This document shows positions 1-5,348 of a DNA stretch of 11,948 nucleotides, piece after piece. Source of the DNA: an uncultured Actinomyces sp. Lineage in GTDB: Bacteria > Actinomycetota > Actinomycetes > Actinomycetales > Actinomycetaceae. Under the pieces are notes generated by a model. It searched no databases. It had not been told where the DNA came from and was given only the letters and a program-made list of their open reading frames with translations. Location: the NCBI GenBank assembly GCA_902373545.1, contig CABKMZ010000058.1:1-11948 (forward strand). Direction: 5' to 3'. The first letter of the stretch is position 1; each line of letters starts with the position of its first letter. The position numbers and the translations under genes are program-made.

Positions 1-184
1 CGTAGGCATCCATGAAGTCAACAGCGACATCGACAGCACTCTCAGACTGCTGCGCCGGTTGAATAACCACCCACGGCCTGTTGTTCTTGAGGATCGTGAC
101 AGGCTTCCCCGTCCTATTCACCTCTGCTGTCACTCGCGAAAAGTTGTTCTTCGCCTCGGCAAGCCCCATAGTCAGAGTCGACAT
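1..184 (-). CDS. Phd/YefM-type antitoxin, partial (C-terminus off the left edge)
   Basis: Sixty-one codons are visible, from ATG at 184 leftwards to the window edge. The N-terminus, MSTLTMGLAEAKNNFSRVTA, then TGKPVTILKNNRPWVVIQP, has the Phd/YefM layout: a first strand, an A-K-N-N-F/S-helix, and the G-K/P-V-x-I-L-x-N-x-R-P-x-V-V-I hairpin. In this family the N-terminal part dimerises and binds the operator, while the missing C-terminal part wraps the toxin. The start is supported by GAAAGGGG about 5 nt upstream and by a promoter just beyond it. The partner toxin (Doc, or RelE/YoeB-like) should lie to the left of the window and cannot be named. The gene is divergent from the RelB-type antitoxin gene at 357. 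Family assignment is by motif reading only, but the match is clear. Confidence 0.85.
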   Translation of the reverse strand, partial: MSTLTMGLAEAKNNFSRVTAEVNRTGKPVTILKNNRPWVVIQPAQQSESAVDVAVDFMDAY

Positions 185-202
185 ACTACCCCTTTCAACC
201 TT

Positions 203-238
203 AGCCATAATTATGGCCAGAATTCGACCTCAGATCAA
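203..238 (-). promoter_or_regulatory. Promoter and palindromic operator of the Phd-type antitoxin gene
   Basis: On the minus strand TTGATC (233-238) and CATAAT (210-215) are separated by exactly 17 nt, a good sigma-70-like pair, placing the transcript start about 20 nt before the ATG at 184. The perfect 14-bp palindrome GCCATAATTATGGC (204-217) covers the -10. Phd/YefM antitoxins repress their own operons by binding palindromes over the promoter, so this is a likely autoregulatory operator. The operator role is inferred; the palindrome and the promoter spacing are seen directly. Confidence 0.7.
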
Positions 239-311
239 GTGGTGCAACTGCCTACAGCTAACGCCACACCACCCCACAACACATCAATATCATCCCAGAA
301 TGGACCCAATA

Positions 312-334
312 TAGTACCGGTCTGGGACTAGAAT
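312..334 (+). promoter_or_regulatory. Candidate operator and -10 region of the relB-like/mazF-like operon
   Basis: TAGTACC (312-318) and GGGACTA (324-330) form an imperfect inverted repeat (6 of 7 pairs, 5-nt gap) just upstream of the antitoxin ribosome binding site. Two -10-like hexamers overlap it: TATAGT (310-315) and TAGAAT (329-334). Neither has a good -35 at 17 nt, so the exact promoter is unresolved. Ribbon-helix-helix antitoxins such as RelB/DinJ bind short inverted repeats over their own promoters, so this is the natural operator candidate. Confidence 0.4.
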
Positions 335-356
335 ATAGATAGCGAAAGGAGCGATC

Positions 357-626
357 ATGCCGACAATCACCCGCAACGCAGAGGTCAAGACCCGCACGAC
401 CGCACAGATCAAGGCCGATGCCGCAGCTGTCTACGCGCGCTGGGGAATTAGCCTCTCGGACGCAATCAACATCTTCCTCACAAAGTCGATCGAAGTTGGA
501 GGCCTCCCCTTCGACATGCGCCCCGAGACTCCCACGTTCGATGGACTCGAGCGCTACGCCTACCGCCCCACGATGGACTCAAACGGCGTCGCACAGCTCC
601 CGGGAGACTGGGATGACGGCGACTGA
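357..626 (+). CDS. RelB/DinJ-family antitoxin
   Basis: An 89-residue protein with the RelB/DinJ ribbon-helix-helix layout. It has an N-terminal strand (about residues 3-13), helix A (about 16-30, AQIKADAAAVYARWG) and then the family signature ISLSDAINIFLTKS with GGLPFDM (about 31-55), matching DinJ-type 'GLTVSDAVR..L....LPF'. The acidic end LPGDWDDGD is of the W-D-D type seen at the toxin-binding tails of MazE-like antitoxins, which fits its neighbour. The protein should neutralise the toxin encoded next to it and repress the operon. The ATG at 357 follows AAAGGAG with 6-nt spacing. The stop lies 14 nt inside the toxin gene, implying translational coupling. Pairing of this antitoxin class with a MazF-like rather than RelE/YafQ-like toxin is noteworthy. 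Confidence 0.88.
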   Translation: MPTITRNAEVKTRTTAQIKADAAAVYARWGISLSDAINIFLTKSIEVGGLPFDMRPETPTFDGLERYAYRPTMDSNGVAQLPGDWDDGD

Positions 627-954
627 GGGAGTGCCCGCGCCGTGGGAGATCTGGCACGCGCGCTTTAACTTCGACGACCGCGGCTATAAGTTTCGCCCCG
701 TCTTCGTCCTCGCCTATTCACAGGACAGACTCCTACCTGCAATGATCACCAGCACCTCGAACAAGCTCTCATTCCCACTCGACACTCCCCTCGAGGACTG
801 GCGTGCAGCGGGACTGACGAAAGCTTCCCTCGTGCGGGTGGACCGAATTGCCCTCCTGCCACCAACCTACCTCGGTGCTGGTGGCAGGATCGGCAGGCTG
901 TCTCCACGCGATACACACCGAGTCAGCCAGGCACTCGCCACCCTCACCCGATAA
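613..954 (+). CDS. MazF/PemK-like toxin (probable endoribonuclease)
   Basis: A 113-residue protein starting at ATG 613, inside the antitoxin gene; GGGAG at 602-606 gives a suitable ribosome binding site. The frame stays open upstream to 418, but that part is antitoxin sequence in another frame. The MazF/PemK fold is suggested in order by: WEIWHARFNFDDRGYKFRPV (residues 11-30; the G/E-I-W...R-x-R-P-V strand pair), ITSTSN (45-50), ASLVRVDRIALL (71-82; 'L...S.V.vDqi') and GRIGRLSPRD (91-100; 'iG.L'). MazF toxins cleave mRNA at short motifs, and R28 and T46/S47 lie where catalytic Arg and Thr/Ser residues sit in the family. An in-frame GTG at 631 is a weaker alternative start. Sequence identity to characterised MazF proteins looks low, so RNase activity is inferred from fold and context. 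Confidence 0.78.
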   Translation: MTATEGVPAPWEIWHARFNFDDRGYKFRPVFVLAYSQDRLLPAMITSTSNKLSFPLDTPLEDWRAAGLTKASLVRVDRIALLPPTYLGAGGRIGRLSPRDTHRVSQALATLTR

Positions 955-963
955 ACAAATCCT

Positions 964-993
964 GGCCTCGTCCCACGATTCAGGGACGAGGCC
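964..993. terminator. Strong hairpin terminator, probably bidirectional
   Basis: GGCCTCGTCCC and GGGACGAGGCC form a perfect 11-bp stem with an 8-nt loop, 9 nt after the toxin stop codon. The tail on the plus strand (GGTGCTTTGAG) has only a short T run. On the minus strand the tail is more T-rich (ATTTGTTTATC), so it could also stop leftward transcription from the ORF end at 1031. Confidence 0.75.
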
Positions 994-1030
994 GGTGCTT
1001 TGAGTCTGTGCGCTCGACTGAAGGAGAGCG

Positions 1031-1138
1031 TCACTCCCACTCAATCGTTGCATAGCCCGTTTCCGTGTAGTCAGCGGGGCAGGTGAGCTGGGATTCCTTC
1101 CATTCTTTCATCGAGAGAGCCGTGTAGTCACCCTGTAG
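1031..1138 (-). pseudogene. Possible 3' remnant of a leftward gene
   Basis: A 35-codon open frame on the minus strand reads from just after a TGA at 1139-1141 to a TGA at 1031-1033. It includes SMKEWKESQLTCPADYTETG and ends YATIEWE. The composition looks protein-like, but no upstream continuation or ribosome binding site was found and the family is not recognised. The last six residues and stop, ATIEWE, equal the C-terminus of GuaA encoded at 3641, with synonymous codon differences. It may be a truncated gene end, a degenerate integration-site copy, or chance. An internal ATG (SMKEWKES...) gives a 26-residue peptide at most. Confidence 0.3.
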
Positions 1139-1370
1139 TCAGCACTGACTACATGCGACGTAGTCACTTGGGAAGAGTATTTTCGCCCGACCGAAGAGCG
1201 ATAGCTTTGACCTACGGAAACGTAGTTCGGTTGTGCGCAACTGGCTACATGGGTGAAAGGGGTGCCGACAGGGTGGGCCGCTCCCCGACCCCAAGAGTGA
1301 CAACTCCCGAGCGAAGAGTGATGGCGATGATCTGGGGAAAATAGAGTCTAAAGCGAAGGAAGTGACTACA
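1063..1370. repeat. Dispersed TGTAGTCA repeats with a 20-bp near-palindrome
   Basis: CCGTGTAGTCA occurs twice as an exact direct repeat (1063-1073 and 1120-1130). Further copies of the core are TGTAGTCA at 1134-1141, CGTAGTCA at 1159-1166 and, inverted, TGACTACA at 1146-1153 and 1363-1370. The copies at 1134-1153 form TGTAGTCAG-CA-CTGACTACA, a perfect 9-bp inverted repeat with a 2-bp centre. The arrangement resembles a cluster of protein binding sites or decayed repeat elements; no function is assigned. Confidence 0.6.
1171..1341 (+). repeat. Diverged repeat, two copies 120 bp apart
   Basis: Units at 1171-1221 and 1291-1341 align without gaps over 51 nt with 34 identities. Read in the plus frame starting at 1153, they give GRVFSPDRRAIALTYGN and PRVTTPERRVMAMIWGK. 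Most differences are conservative (S/T, D/E, A/V, I/M, L/M, Y/W). The first copy also ends in a hairpin, CTACG-GAAA-CGTAG (1212-1225). It may be a relict coding repeat or an RNA-level repeat; neither is proven. Confidence 0.45.
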
Positions 1371-1448
1371 CAGAACGCAATGTGGCTCTACAAATGTCGC
1401 TCATCGTGCTAACGAAAATGTGCAAGAAGAGGCTGCAGTCACCCAACA

Positions 1449-2273
1449 CTATTTCAGCGCAACCATGAGTTGCCCAATCTTACTGTTCACAAAGCTAGGA
1501 TTATCAACATTCGAGTTATGCCCTGCTCCAGGTATCCACACGAGAGGGATCTTCTCGCCAGCAGCCCATTTACGGTTAAACACTTTCACATCGCCGGCAT
1601 TGTCCTTCTCCCCGCAGAGCAAGAGCGCCGGACAGTCAATGTTGTAAGCGCGCCTAGATTCAACAGCATCGGCGAGCATCTTGTAGCCGTGCGCGGCGAG
1701 CTCCACATACTCCTCTTTGGCGTAGCTCTCGATGAAGGAACGCATGCCGGCCTTCCCCTGGGCGGTTGTTGCCACGCCCCACGATCCCAGCGCCTTCAGC
1801 CACGACCAGGGCACAAACTGGTACATCCCCTTGGTATGGCGCAGCGCTTTGACCTCCCACGTCGGGTAGTACTTCCTCTTGAGCGGCGCTGAATCAATGG
1901 CGACGAAGCCGGCAGCTTCTCTCGGATAGAGGTCGATGAACGCCTGTGCAACGTAGCCGCCGACCGACTGGCCCACAAGCACGAGGTCTTTGATGCTCTC
2001 AGCCTCCAAAATTGCGTGCAGAATACGGGCGCAATCGTCCATGGAGAAGTCAAGCGGATATGGGCGCGACTTCCCATGTGCAGGAGCATCCCATACCAGG
2101 CAGTTTGCCTTACCTGAGAAATACGCCATCTGCGCGTCGAACATGGTGTGGTCGGCAGTGAGACCAGGAAGAAATACAAGCCACGGTGCGCCCTTGTCAG
2201 CAGAAGCGTCTATCCAATAGAAGACATTGCCGCTGCTGGTGTGGTAAACGCGCTCATGCAAGGTTTGAGGCAT
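1449..2273 (-). CDS. Alpha/beta hydrolase-fold protein
   Basis: A 274-residue single-domain hydrolase, normal length for the family. The oxyanion-hole segment is FLPGLTADH (34-42) and the second strand ends in WDAPAHGKS (61-69). The nucleophile elbow is GQSVGG with Ser103. The acid is probably Asp224 (GEKDNAG) and the base His252 (GAGHNSN), so the full Ser-Asp-His triad is present. A lid-like insertion rich in W/Y/F/K lies about 131-195. There is no signal peptide or membrane segment, so it is cytoplasmic. The substrate cannot be told from sequence; such proteins are esterases, lipases, peptidases or C-C hydrolases. The ATG at 2273 has only a weak GAAAGA upstream. It follows the ATPase gene by 76 nt on the same strand and could be co-transcribed with it. 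No terminator is evident after its stop. Confidence 0.85.
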   Translation of the reverse strand: MPQTLHERVYHTSSGNVFYWIDASADKGAPWLVFLPGLTADHTMFDAQMAYFSGKANCLVWDAPAHGKSRPYPLDFSMDDCARILHAILEAESIKDLVLVGQSVGGYVAQAFIDLYPREAAGFVAIDSAPLKRKYYPTWEVKALRHTKGMYQFVPWSWLKALGSWGVATTAQGKAGMRSFIESYAKEEYVELAAHGYKMLADAVESRRAYNIDCPALLLCGEKDNAGDVKVFNRKWAAGEKIPLVWIPGAGHNSNVDNPSFVNSKIGQLMVALK

Positions 2274-2294
2274 GTTGAATCTTTCGCAATCAGG

Positions 2295-2300
2295 ATTTTA
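2295..2300 (-). promoter_or_regulatory. Possible -10 element before the hydrolase gene
   Basis: TAAAAT on the minus strand, 21 nt before the hydrolase ATG, resembles a -10 hexamer, but the position 17 nt upstream (GACGCC) is a poor -35. The 76-nt gap between the ATPase stop and this gene shows no hairpin, so transcription from the ATPase promoter is the alternative. Confidence 0.25.
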
Positions 2301-2349
2301 GCTGGACAGGCAGCAGTGGCGTCTTTGGCAGGCACTCGCTTGAGGACGA

Positions 2350-3558
2350 CTAGATCTCCCAGACCGGGACAGCCTGAACGTCACGCGTCACGAAATAGGG
2401 TTCGTCGGTCTGGCAGACCACGTGCCCGAACCCGACCTCGTAATCAGAAAGACCTTCCAGGCAGCTGAAGTTCTTGACGGCATCGCCGCCAACAGTGGCG
2501 GCAGTCTTGACCTCAACGGGGTGCAGCACGTGCCCTTCCTGTATGACGAGGTCGATCTCGCGCTTCTTCGCATCGCGGTAGAACCACACGTCACGAAGGT
2601 TGGCACCCGCGTTCATGTAGCTCTTGAGCACCTCCGAGACGACGAACGTCTCGAAAACGTGACCGGCTACCGCCCCGTTGCGGAGCTGGTCGGGGGTGGT
2701 CCAGCGAGTGAGGTGGCACACGAGCCCCGTGTCCATGAAGAAGATCTTCGGGGTCTTGGTGAGGCGCTTGTCCACGTTCGACCAGAACGGCTGGATGACC
2801 CTAACGATATTCGACGCCTGGAGCACCGAGAGCCATGCCTTGACTGTTTTATGGTCTACATCGATTGCGTTTCCGATGTCGGTGGCATTGAAAAGCTGTC
2901 CCGATCTTGCAGCGCATGCGACCATGAAGCTGTAGAACTTCGCCTCGTCCTTCACGTTGATGAGATCGCGGACGTCGCGTTCGAGGTATGAGGATACGTA
3001 ATCCGAGTAGAAGGAGTCCCAATCCACGGAGTTATCCAGGAGCTCTGGCATAGAGCCCCTGTGGATGATGCTCCAAATATCCAAGTCCTCCACGCGTTTT
3101 GGCTTAGCAATTTGTGCCGGAACGAAGGAATGCGGGTTGTCCGCCGCCCCGATGAACTCCCTCAGGCTGAGGGAGGGCATCTCGAGAATCCTGATCCTGC
3201 CGGCCAGGGACTCGCTCACGCCCTTCATCAGATGGTACGTCTGCGACCCAGTGAGCACGATGCGGCCCCTCTGGTCGGATTGGTCGACAATCCACTTCAC
3301 AGGGGAGAACAGCTCGGGCACCCGCTGGACCTCGTCGATGATCAGAGGCAAGTCATGCGAATCAAAGAAGAGCACTGCGTCCTGCTTAGCCAGCAGGTAG
3401 TCGCGCGGGTTCTCCATCGAGACGTAGCTAAAGGTGTCCCCAAGGTGCTCTTTGAGCACCGTTGTCTTCCCGACCTGCCGCGCGCCGGTGACGAGAACCA
3501 CCTTGCCCTGCGTAAGCATGGCGTCGATGGTCGCCTCAATTTCACGCCTGATGTACAT
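2350..3558 (-). CDS. AAA ATPase with C-terminal DUF4143 domain
   Basis: A 402-residue protein of the widespread 'ATP-binding protein, AAA/DUF4143' family, of usual length. The N-terminal ATPase has Walker A GARQVGKT (25-32), Walker B LPLIIDEV (70-77, D75-E76) and a sensor-1-like LTGSQ (102-106). The middle carries the family motif YLERDVRDL (191-199) and a winged-helix-like stretch about 215-260. The C-terminal DUF4143 domain ends in a nuclease-like set: REID (333-336, E334/D336) followed by PVEVK (347-351, E349/K351). This is the D...ExK pattern of the PD-(D/E)XK superfamily. The cellular role of these proteins is poorly defined; they are patchily distributed and often sit in variable regions. 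The ATG at 3558 has AAAGGAG with about 7-nt spacing, inside an inverted repeat. It lies immediately beyond the guaA 3' end, in the accessory region. Confidence 0.92.
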   Translation of the reverse strand: MYIRREIEATIDAMLTQGKVVLVTGARQVGKTTVLKEHLGDTFSYVSMENPRDYLLAKQDAVLFFDSHDLPLIIDEVQRVPELFSPVKWIVDQSDQRGRIVLTGSQTYHLMKGVSESLAGRIRILEMPSLSLREFIGAADNPHSFVPAQIAKPKRVEDLDIWSIIHRGSMPELLDNSVDWDSFYSDYVSSYLERDVRDLINVKDEAKFYSFMVACAARSGQLFNATDIGNAIDVDHKTVKAWLSVLQASNIVRVIQPFWSNVDKRLTKTPKIFFMDTGLVCHLTRWTTPDQLRNGAVAGHVFETFVVSEVLKSYMNAGANLRDVWFYRDAKKREIDLVIQEGHVLHPVEVKTAATVGGDAVKNFSCLEGLSDYEVGFGHVVCQTDEPYFVTRDVQAVPVWEI

Positions 3559-3561
3559 GAG

Positions 3562-3612
3562 TTATCTCCTTTATCCGGAGATAATTGTCTCATCTCGTAT
3601 TAATGTGGTCAA
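3562..3612 (-). promoter_or_regulatory. ATPase promoter with inverted repeat over the ribosome binding site
   Basis: On the minus strand TTGACC (3607-3612) and GACAAT (3584-3589) lie 17 nt apart, a plausible promoter. Its -35 is the end of the 35-bp palindrome next to guaA. Downstream, TTATCTCC (3562-3569) and GGAGATAA (3577-3584) form a perfect 8-bp inverted repeat with a 7-nt gap. The GGAG of the ATPase ribosome binding site lies in one arm. The predicted transcript start falls in or near the other arm, so the repeat could be a DNA operator or an RNA hairpin hiding the site. Confidence 0.6.
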
Positions 3613-3641
3613 ATTTGGGAATGCCATTCCCAAATTTGACC
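3607..3641. terminator. Perfect 35-bp palindrome at the guaA 3' end
   Basis: Two 17-nt arms, GGTCAAATTTGGGAATG and CATTCCCAAATTTGACC, flank a single C. The arm ends on the last base of the guaA stop codon (3641). In RNA it would form a long stable hairpin, suitable to end guaA transcription, but no U tract follows (ACATTAATACG) and the stem is AT-rich in the middle. It could equally be a protein binding site or an insertion scar. Confidence 0.6.
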
Positions 3642-5221
3642 TATTCCCACTCGATGGTGGCCGGGGGCTTGGAGGTCACGTCGAGGACGACGCGGTTAAC
3701 CTCGGGCACCGAGTTGGTGATGCGGGTCGAGATGCGGGCCAGGACGTCGTAGGGCAGGCGCGTCCAGTCGGCCGTCATCGCGTCCTCGGAGGACACGGGG
3801 CGCAGCACGATCGGGTGGCCGTAGGTACGGCCGTCACCCTGGACGCCCACGGAACGCACGTCGGCGAGCAGGACGACCGGGCACTGCCAGATCTCCTGAT
3901 CCAGGCCGGCCGCCGTGAGCTCCTCGCGGGCGATCAGATCGGCGGCACGCAGGATGTCCAGGCGCTCGCGCGTGACCTCGCCAATGATGCGGATGCCCAG
4001 GCCGGGGCCCGGGAAGGGCTGACGGTTCACCAGGTAGTCGGGCAGGCCCAGCTCGCGGCCAACCGCGCGCACCTCGTCCTTGAAGAGGGTACGCAGGGGC
4101 TCGACCAGCTCGAAGGTCATGTCCTCGGGCAGGCCGCCCACGTTGTGGTGGCTCTTGATGTTGGCCGCGCCCTCGCCGCCGCCGGACTCGACGACGTCGG
4201 GGTACAGGGTGCCCTGGACGAGGAACTTCACCTCGCCGCCGGCGGCACCGACCTCTTCGATGACCTGCTTCTGGGCGGCCTCGAAGGAGCGGATGAACTC
4301 ACGGCCGATGATCTTACGCTTCGCCTCGGGCTCGGTGACGTCGGCCAGGGCGGACAGGAAGCGCTCGGACTCGTCGCACGTGATGACGCGGATGCCCATG
4401 CCGCGCGCGTAGTCGTTCTCGACCTGCTCACGCTCGCCCGCACGCAGCAGGCCGTGATCGATGAAGAAGCACGTCAGCTGGTCGCCGACGGCCTTGTGCA
4501 CGAGGGCCGCAGCCACGGAAGAGTCCACGCCACCAGACAGGGCGCAGATGACCTGCGCGTCGCCGACCTGCTCACGGATCTTCGCAACCTGCTCGTCCAC
4601 GATGGAGCCGGCGGTCCACGTGGGCTCCAGGCCAGCACCCTTGTAGAGGAAGTTCTTCAGGGCATCCTGGCCGAACTGGGAGTGGCCCACCTCGGGGTGC
4701 CACTGCAGGCCGTAGAGGCGACGCTCGCGCGACTCGAAGGCCGCGACGGGGGTCTCTGCGGTGGAGGCCGTGACGGTGAAGCCCTCGGGCGCGCCCTGGA
4801 CGGCGTCGCCGTGGCTCATCCACACGATCTGGTCGTCGGGGGTGCCATCGAACAGGCAAGAACCCGCAGAAACCGTGGCCTCGGTGTGCCCGTACTCGCG
4901 GGTGCCCGTGCGGCCCACGGTGCCACCGAGGGCGTGGGCCATGGTCTGGAAGCCGTAGCAGATACCCAGGACGGGCACCCCGGCCTCGAAAATCGCGGGG
5001 TCGACGGAGGGCGCACCCTCCTCGTACACGGAAGACGGGCCGCCGGACAGGATGATGGCGGCGGGCTCCTTGGCGAGCATGTCCGCCACGCTCATGGTGT
5101 GGGGGACGATCTCGGAGTAGACGTTGGCCTCACGCACGCGGCGCGCGATCAGCTGGGCATACTGCGCGCCGAAGTCGACGACGAGGACGGGATGCATGTC
5201 AGTAGCGTTCACCCTCCCCAT
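3641..5221 (-). CDS. guaA: GMP synthase (glutamine-hydrolysing)
   Basis: Converts XMP to GMP using ATP and glutamine, the last step of guanine nucleotide synthesis, in the cytoplasm. At 526 residues it is of normal length. The N-terminal class I glutamine amidotransferase has the oxyanion/GG loop [10 protein letters not shown] (57-66), the nucleophile Cys88 in GICYGFQ, and His175/Glu177 in QWHPEV. The ATP-pyrophosphatase domain has the P-loop LSGGVDSS (228-235). The C-terminal dimerisation domain has [13 protein letters not shown] (400-412), [10 protein letters not shown] (461-470) and the usual ending [10 protein letters not shown]. The start is uncertain. ATG 5221 has no clear ribosome binding site, whereas ATG 5197 ([10 protein letters not shown]) has GGGGAGG about 15 nt upstream. 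Either leaves the enzyme intact. It stands alone, separated from bioY by 127 nt containing a GC hairpin. Confidence 0.97.
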   Translation of the reverse strand: MGRVNATDMHPVLVVDFGAQYAQLIARRVREANVYSEIVPHTMSVADMLAKEPAAIILSGGPSSVYEEGAPSVDPAIFEAGVPVLGICYGFQTMAHALGGTVGRTGTREYGHTEATVSAGSCLFDGTPDDQIVWMSHGDAVQGAPEGFTVTASTAETPVAAFESRERRLYGLQWHPEVGHSQFGQDALKNFLYKGAGLEPTWTAGSIVDEQVAKIREQVGDAQVICALSGGVDSSVAAALVHKAVGDQLTCFFIDHGLLRAGEREQVENDYARGMGIRVITCDESERFLSALADVTEPEAKRKIIGREFIRSFEAAQKQVIEEVGAAGGEVKFLVQGTLYPDVVESGGGEGAANIKSHHNVGGLPEDMTFELVEPLRTLFKDEVRAVGRELGLPDYLVNRQPFPGPGLGIRIIGEVTRERLDILRAADLIAREELTAAGLDQEIWQCPVVLLADVRSVGVQGDGRTYGHPIVLRPVSSEDAMTADWTRLPYDVLARISTRITNSVPEVNRVVLDVTSKPPATIEWE

Positions 5222-5293
5222 GGTACCCGCGCCCGCCCCGCTCGTCGCGCACCATAGCGCATGTCACCGCCCCTGTGCCGCGCACATGACGGC

Positions 5294-5320
5294 GGCCCCG
5301 CCCCCGGTGGGGACGAGGCC
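5294..5320 (-). terminator. GC-rich hairpin downstream of bioY
   Basis: Read on the minus strand, GGCCTCGTCCCC and GGGGGCGGGGCC pair over 12 positions (two G-T wobbles) around a 3-nt loop, 28 nt after the bioY stop. No T tract follows, as is common in high-GC actinobacteria. It is the likely end of the bioY transcript. Confidence 0.55.
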
Positions 5321-5348
5321 GACCCGAGTCACGCCCGAAGGCGCGGTA

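Larger units (their letters stand above)
955..1448. other. Gene-poor accessory region with repeats
   Basis: No convincing complete gene is seen between the toxin stop and the hydrolase stop. It holds the terminator at 964-993, a short reverse-strand ORF end (1031-1138), TGTAGTCA repeats (1063-1370) and a diverged tandem repeat (1171-1341). A plus-strand frame runs from ATG 1153 to 1344 (63 codons). It has no ribosome binding site and many AGA/CGA codons unlike the core genes. No promoter or structural RNA could be recognised. Confidence 0.6.

Noticed and set aside
418..612. N-terminal extension of the MazF-like toxin frame
   Set aside because: It overlaps the antitoxin gene in another frame and reads as low-complexity Ser/Arg/Pro sequence. 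ATG 613 has a ribosome binding site and gives a normal toxin length.
1153..1344. 63-codon plus-strand frame as a genuine gene
   Set aside because: No ribosome binding site, atypical codons and location within repeats. The internal repeat is interesting and reported separately, but a coding call is not supported.
955..1448. CRISPR array
   Set aside because: Repeated TGTAGTCA cores are short and irregularly spaced, without constant-length spacers or long repeats, and no cas gene is present.
3434..5257. Long plus-strand open frame (607 codons) opposite guaA
   Set aside because: It is antisense to a textbook guaA gene. Its His/Gly/Ala/Arg-rich, low-complexity translation is the usual shadow of high-GC coding sequence, with no ribosome binding site or recognisable motif.
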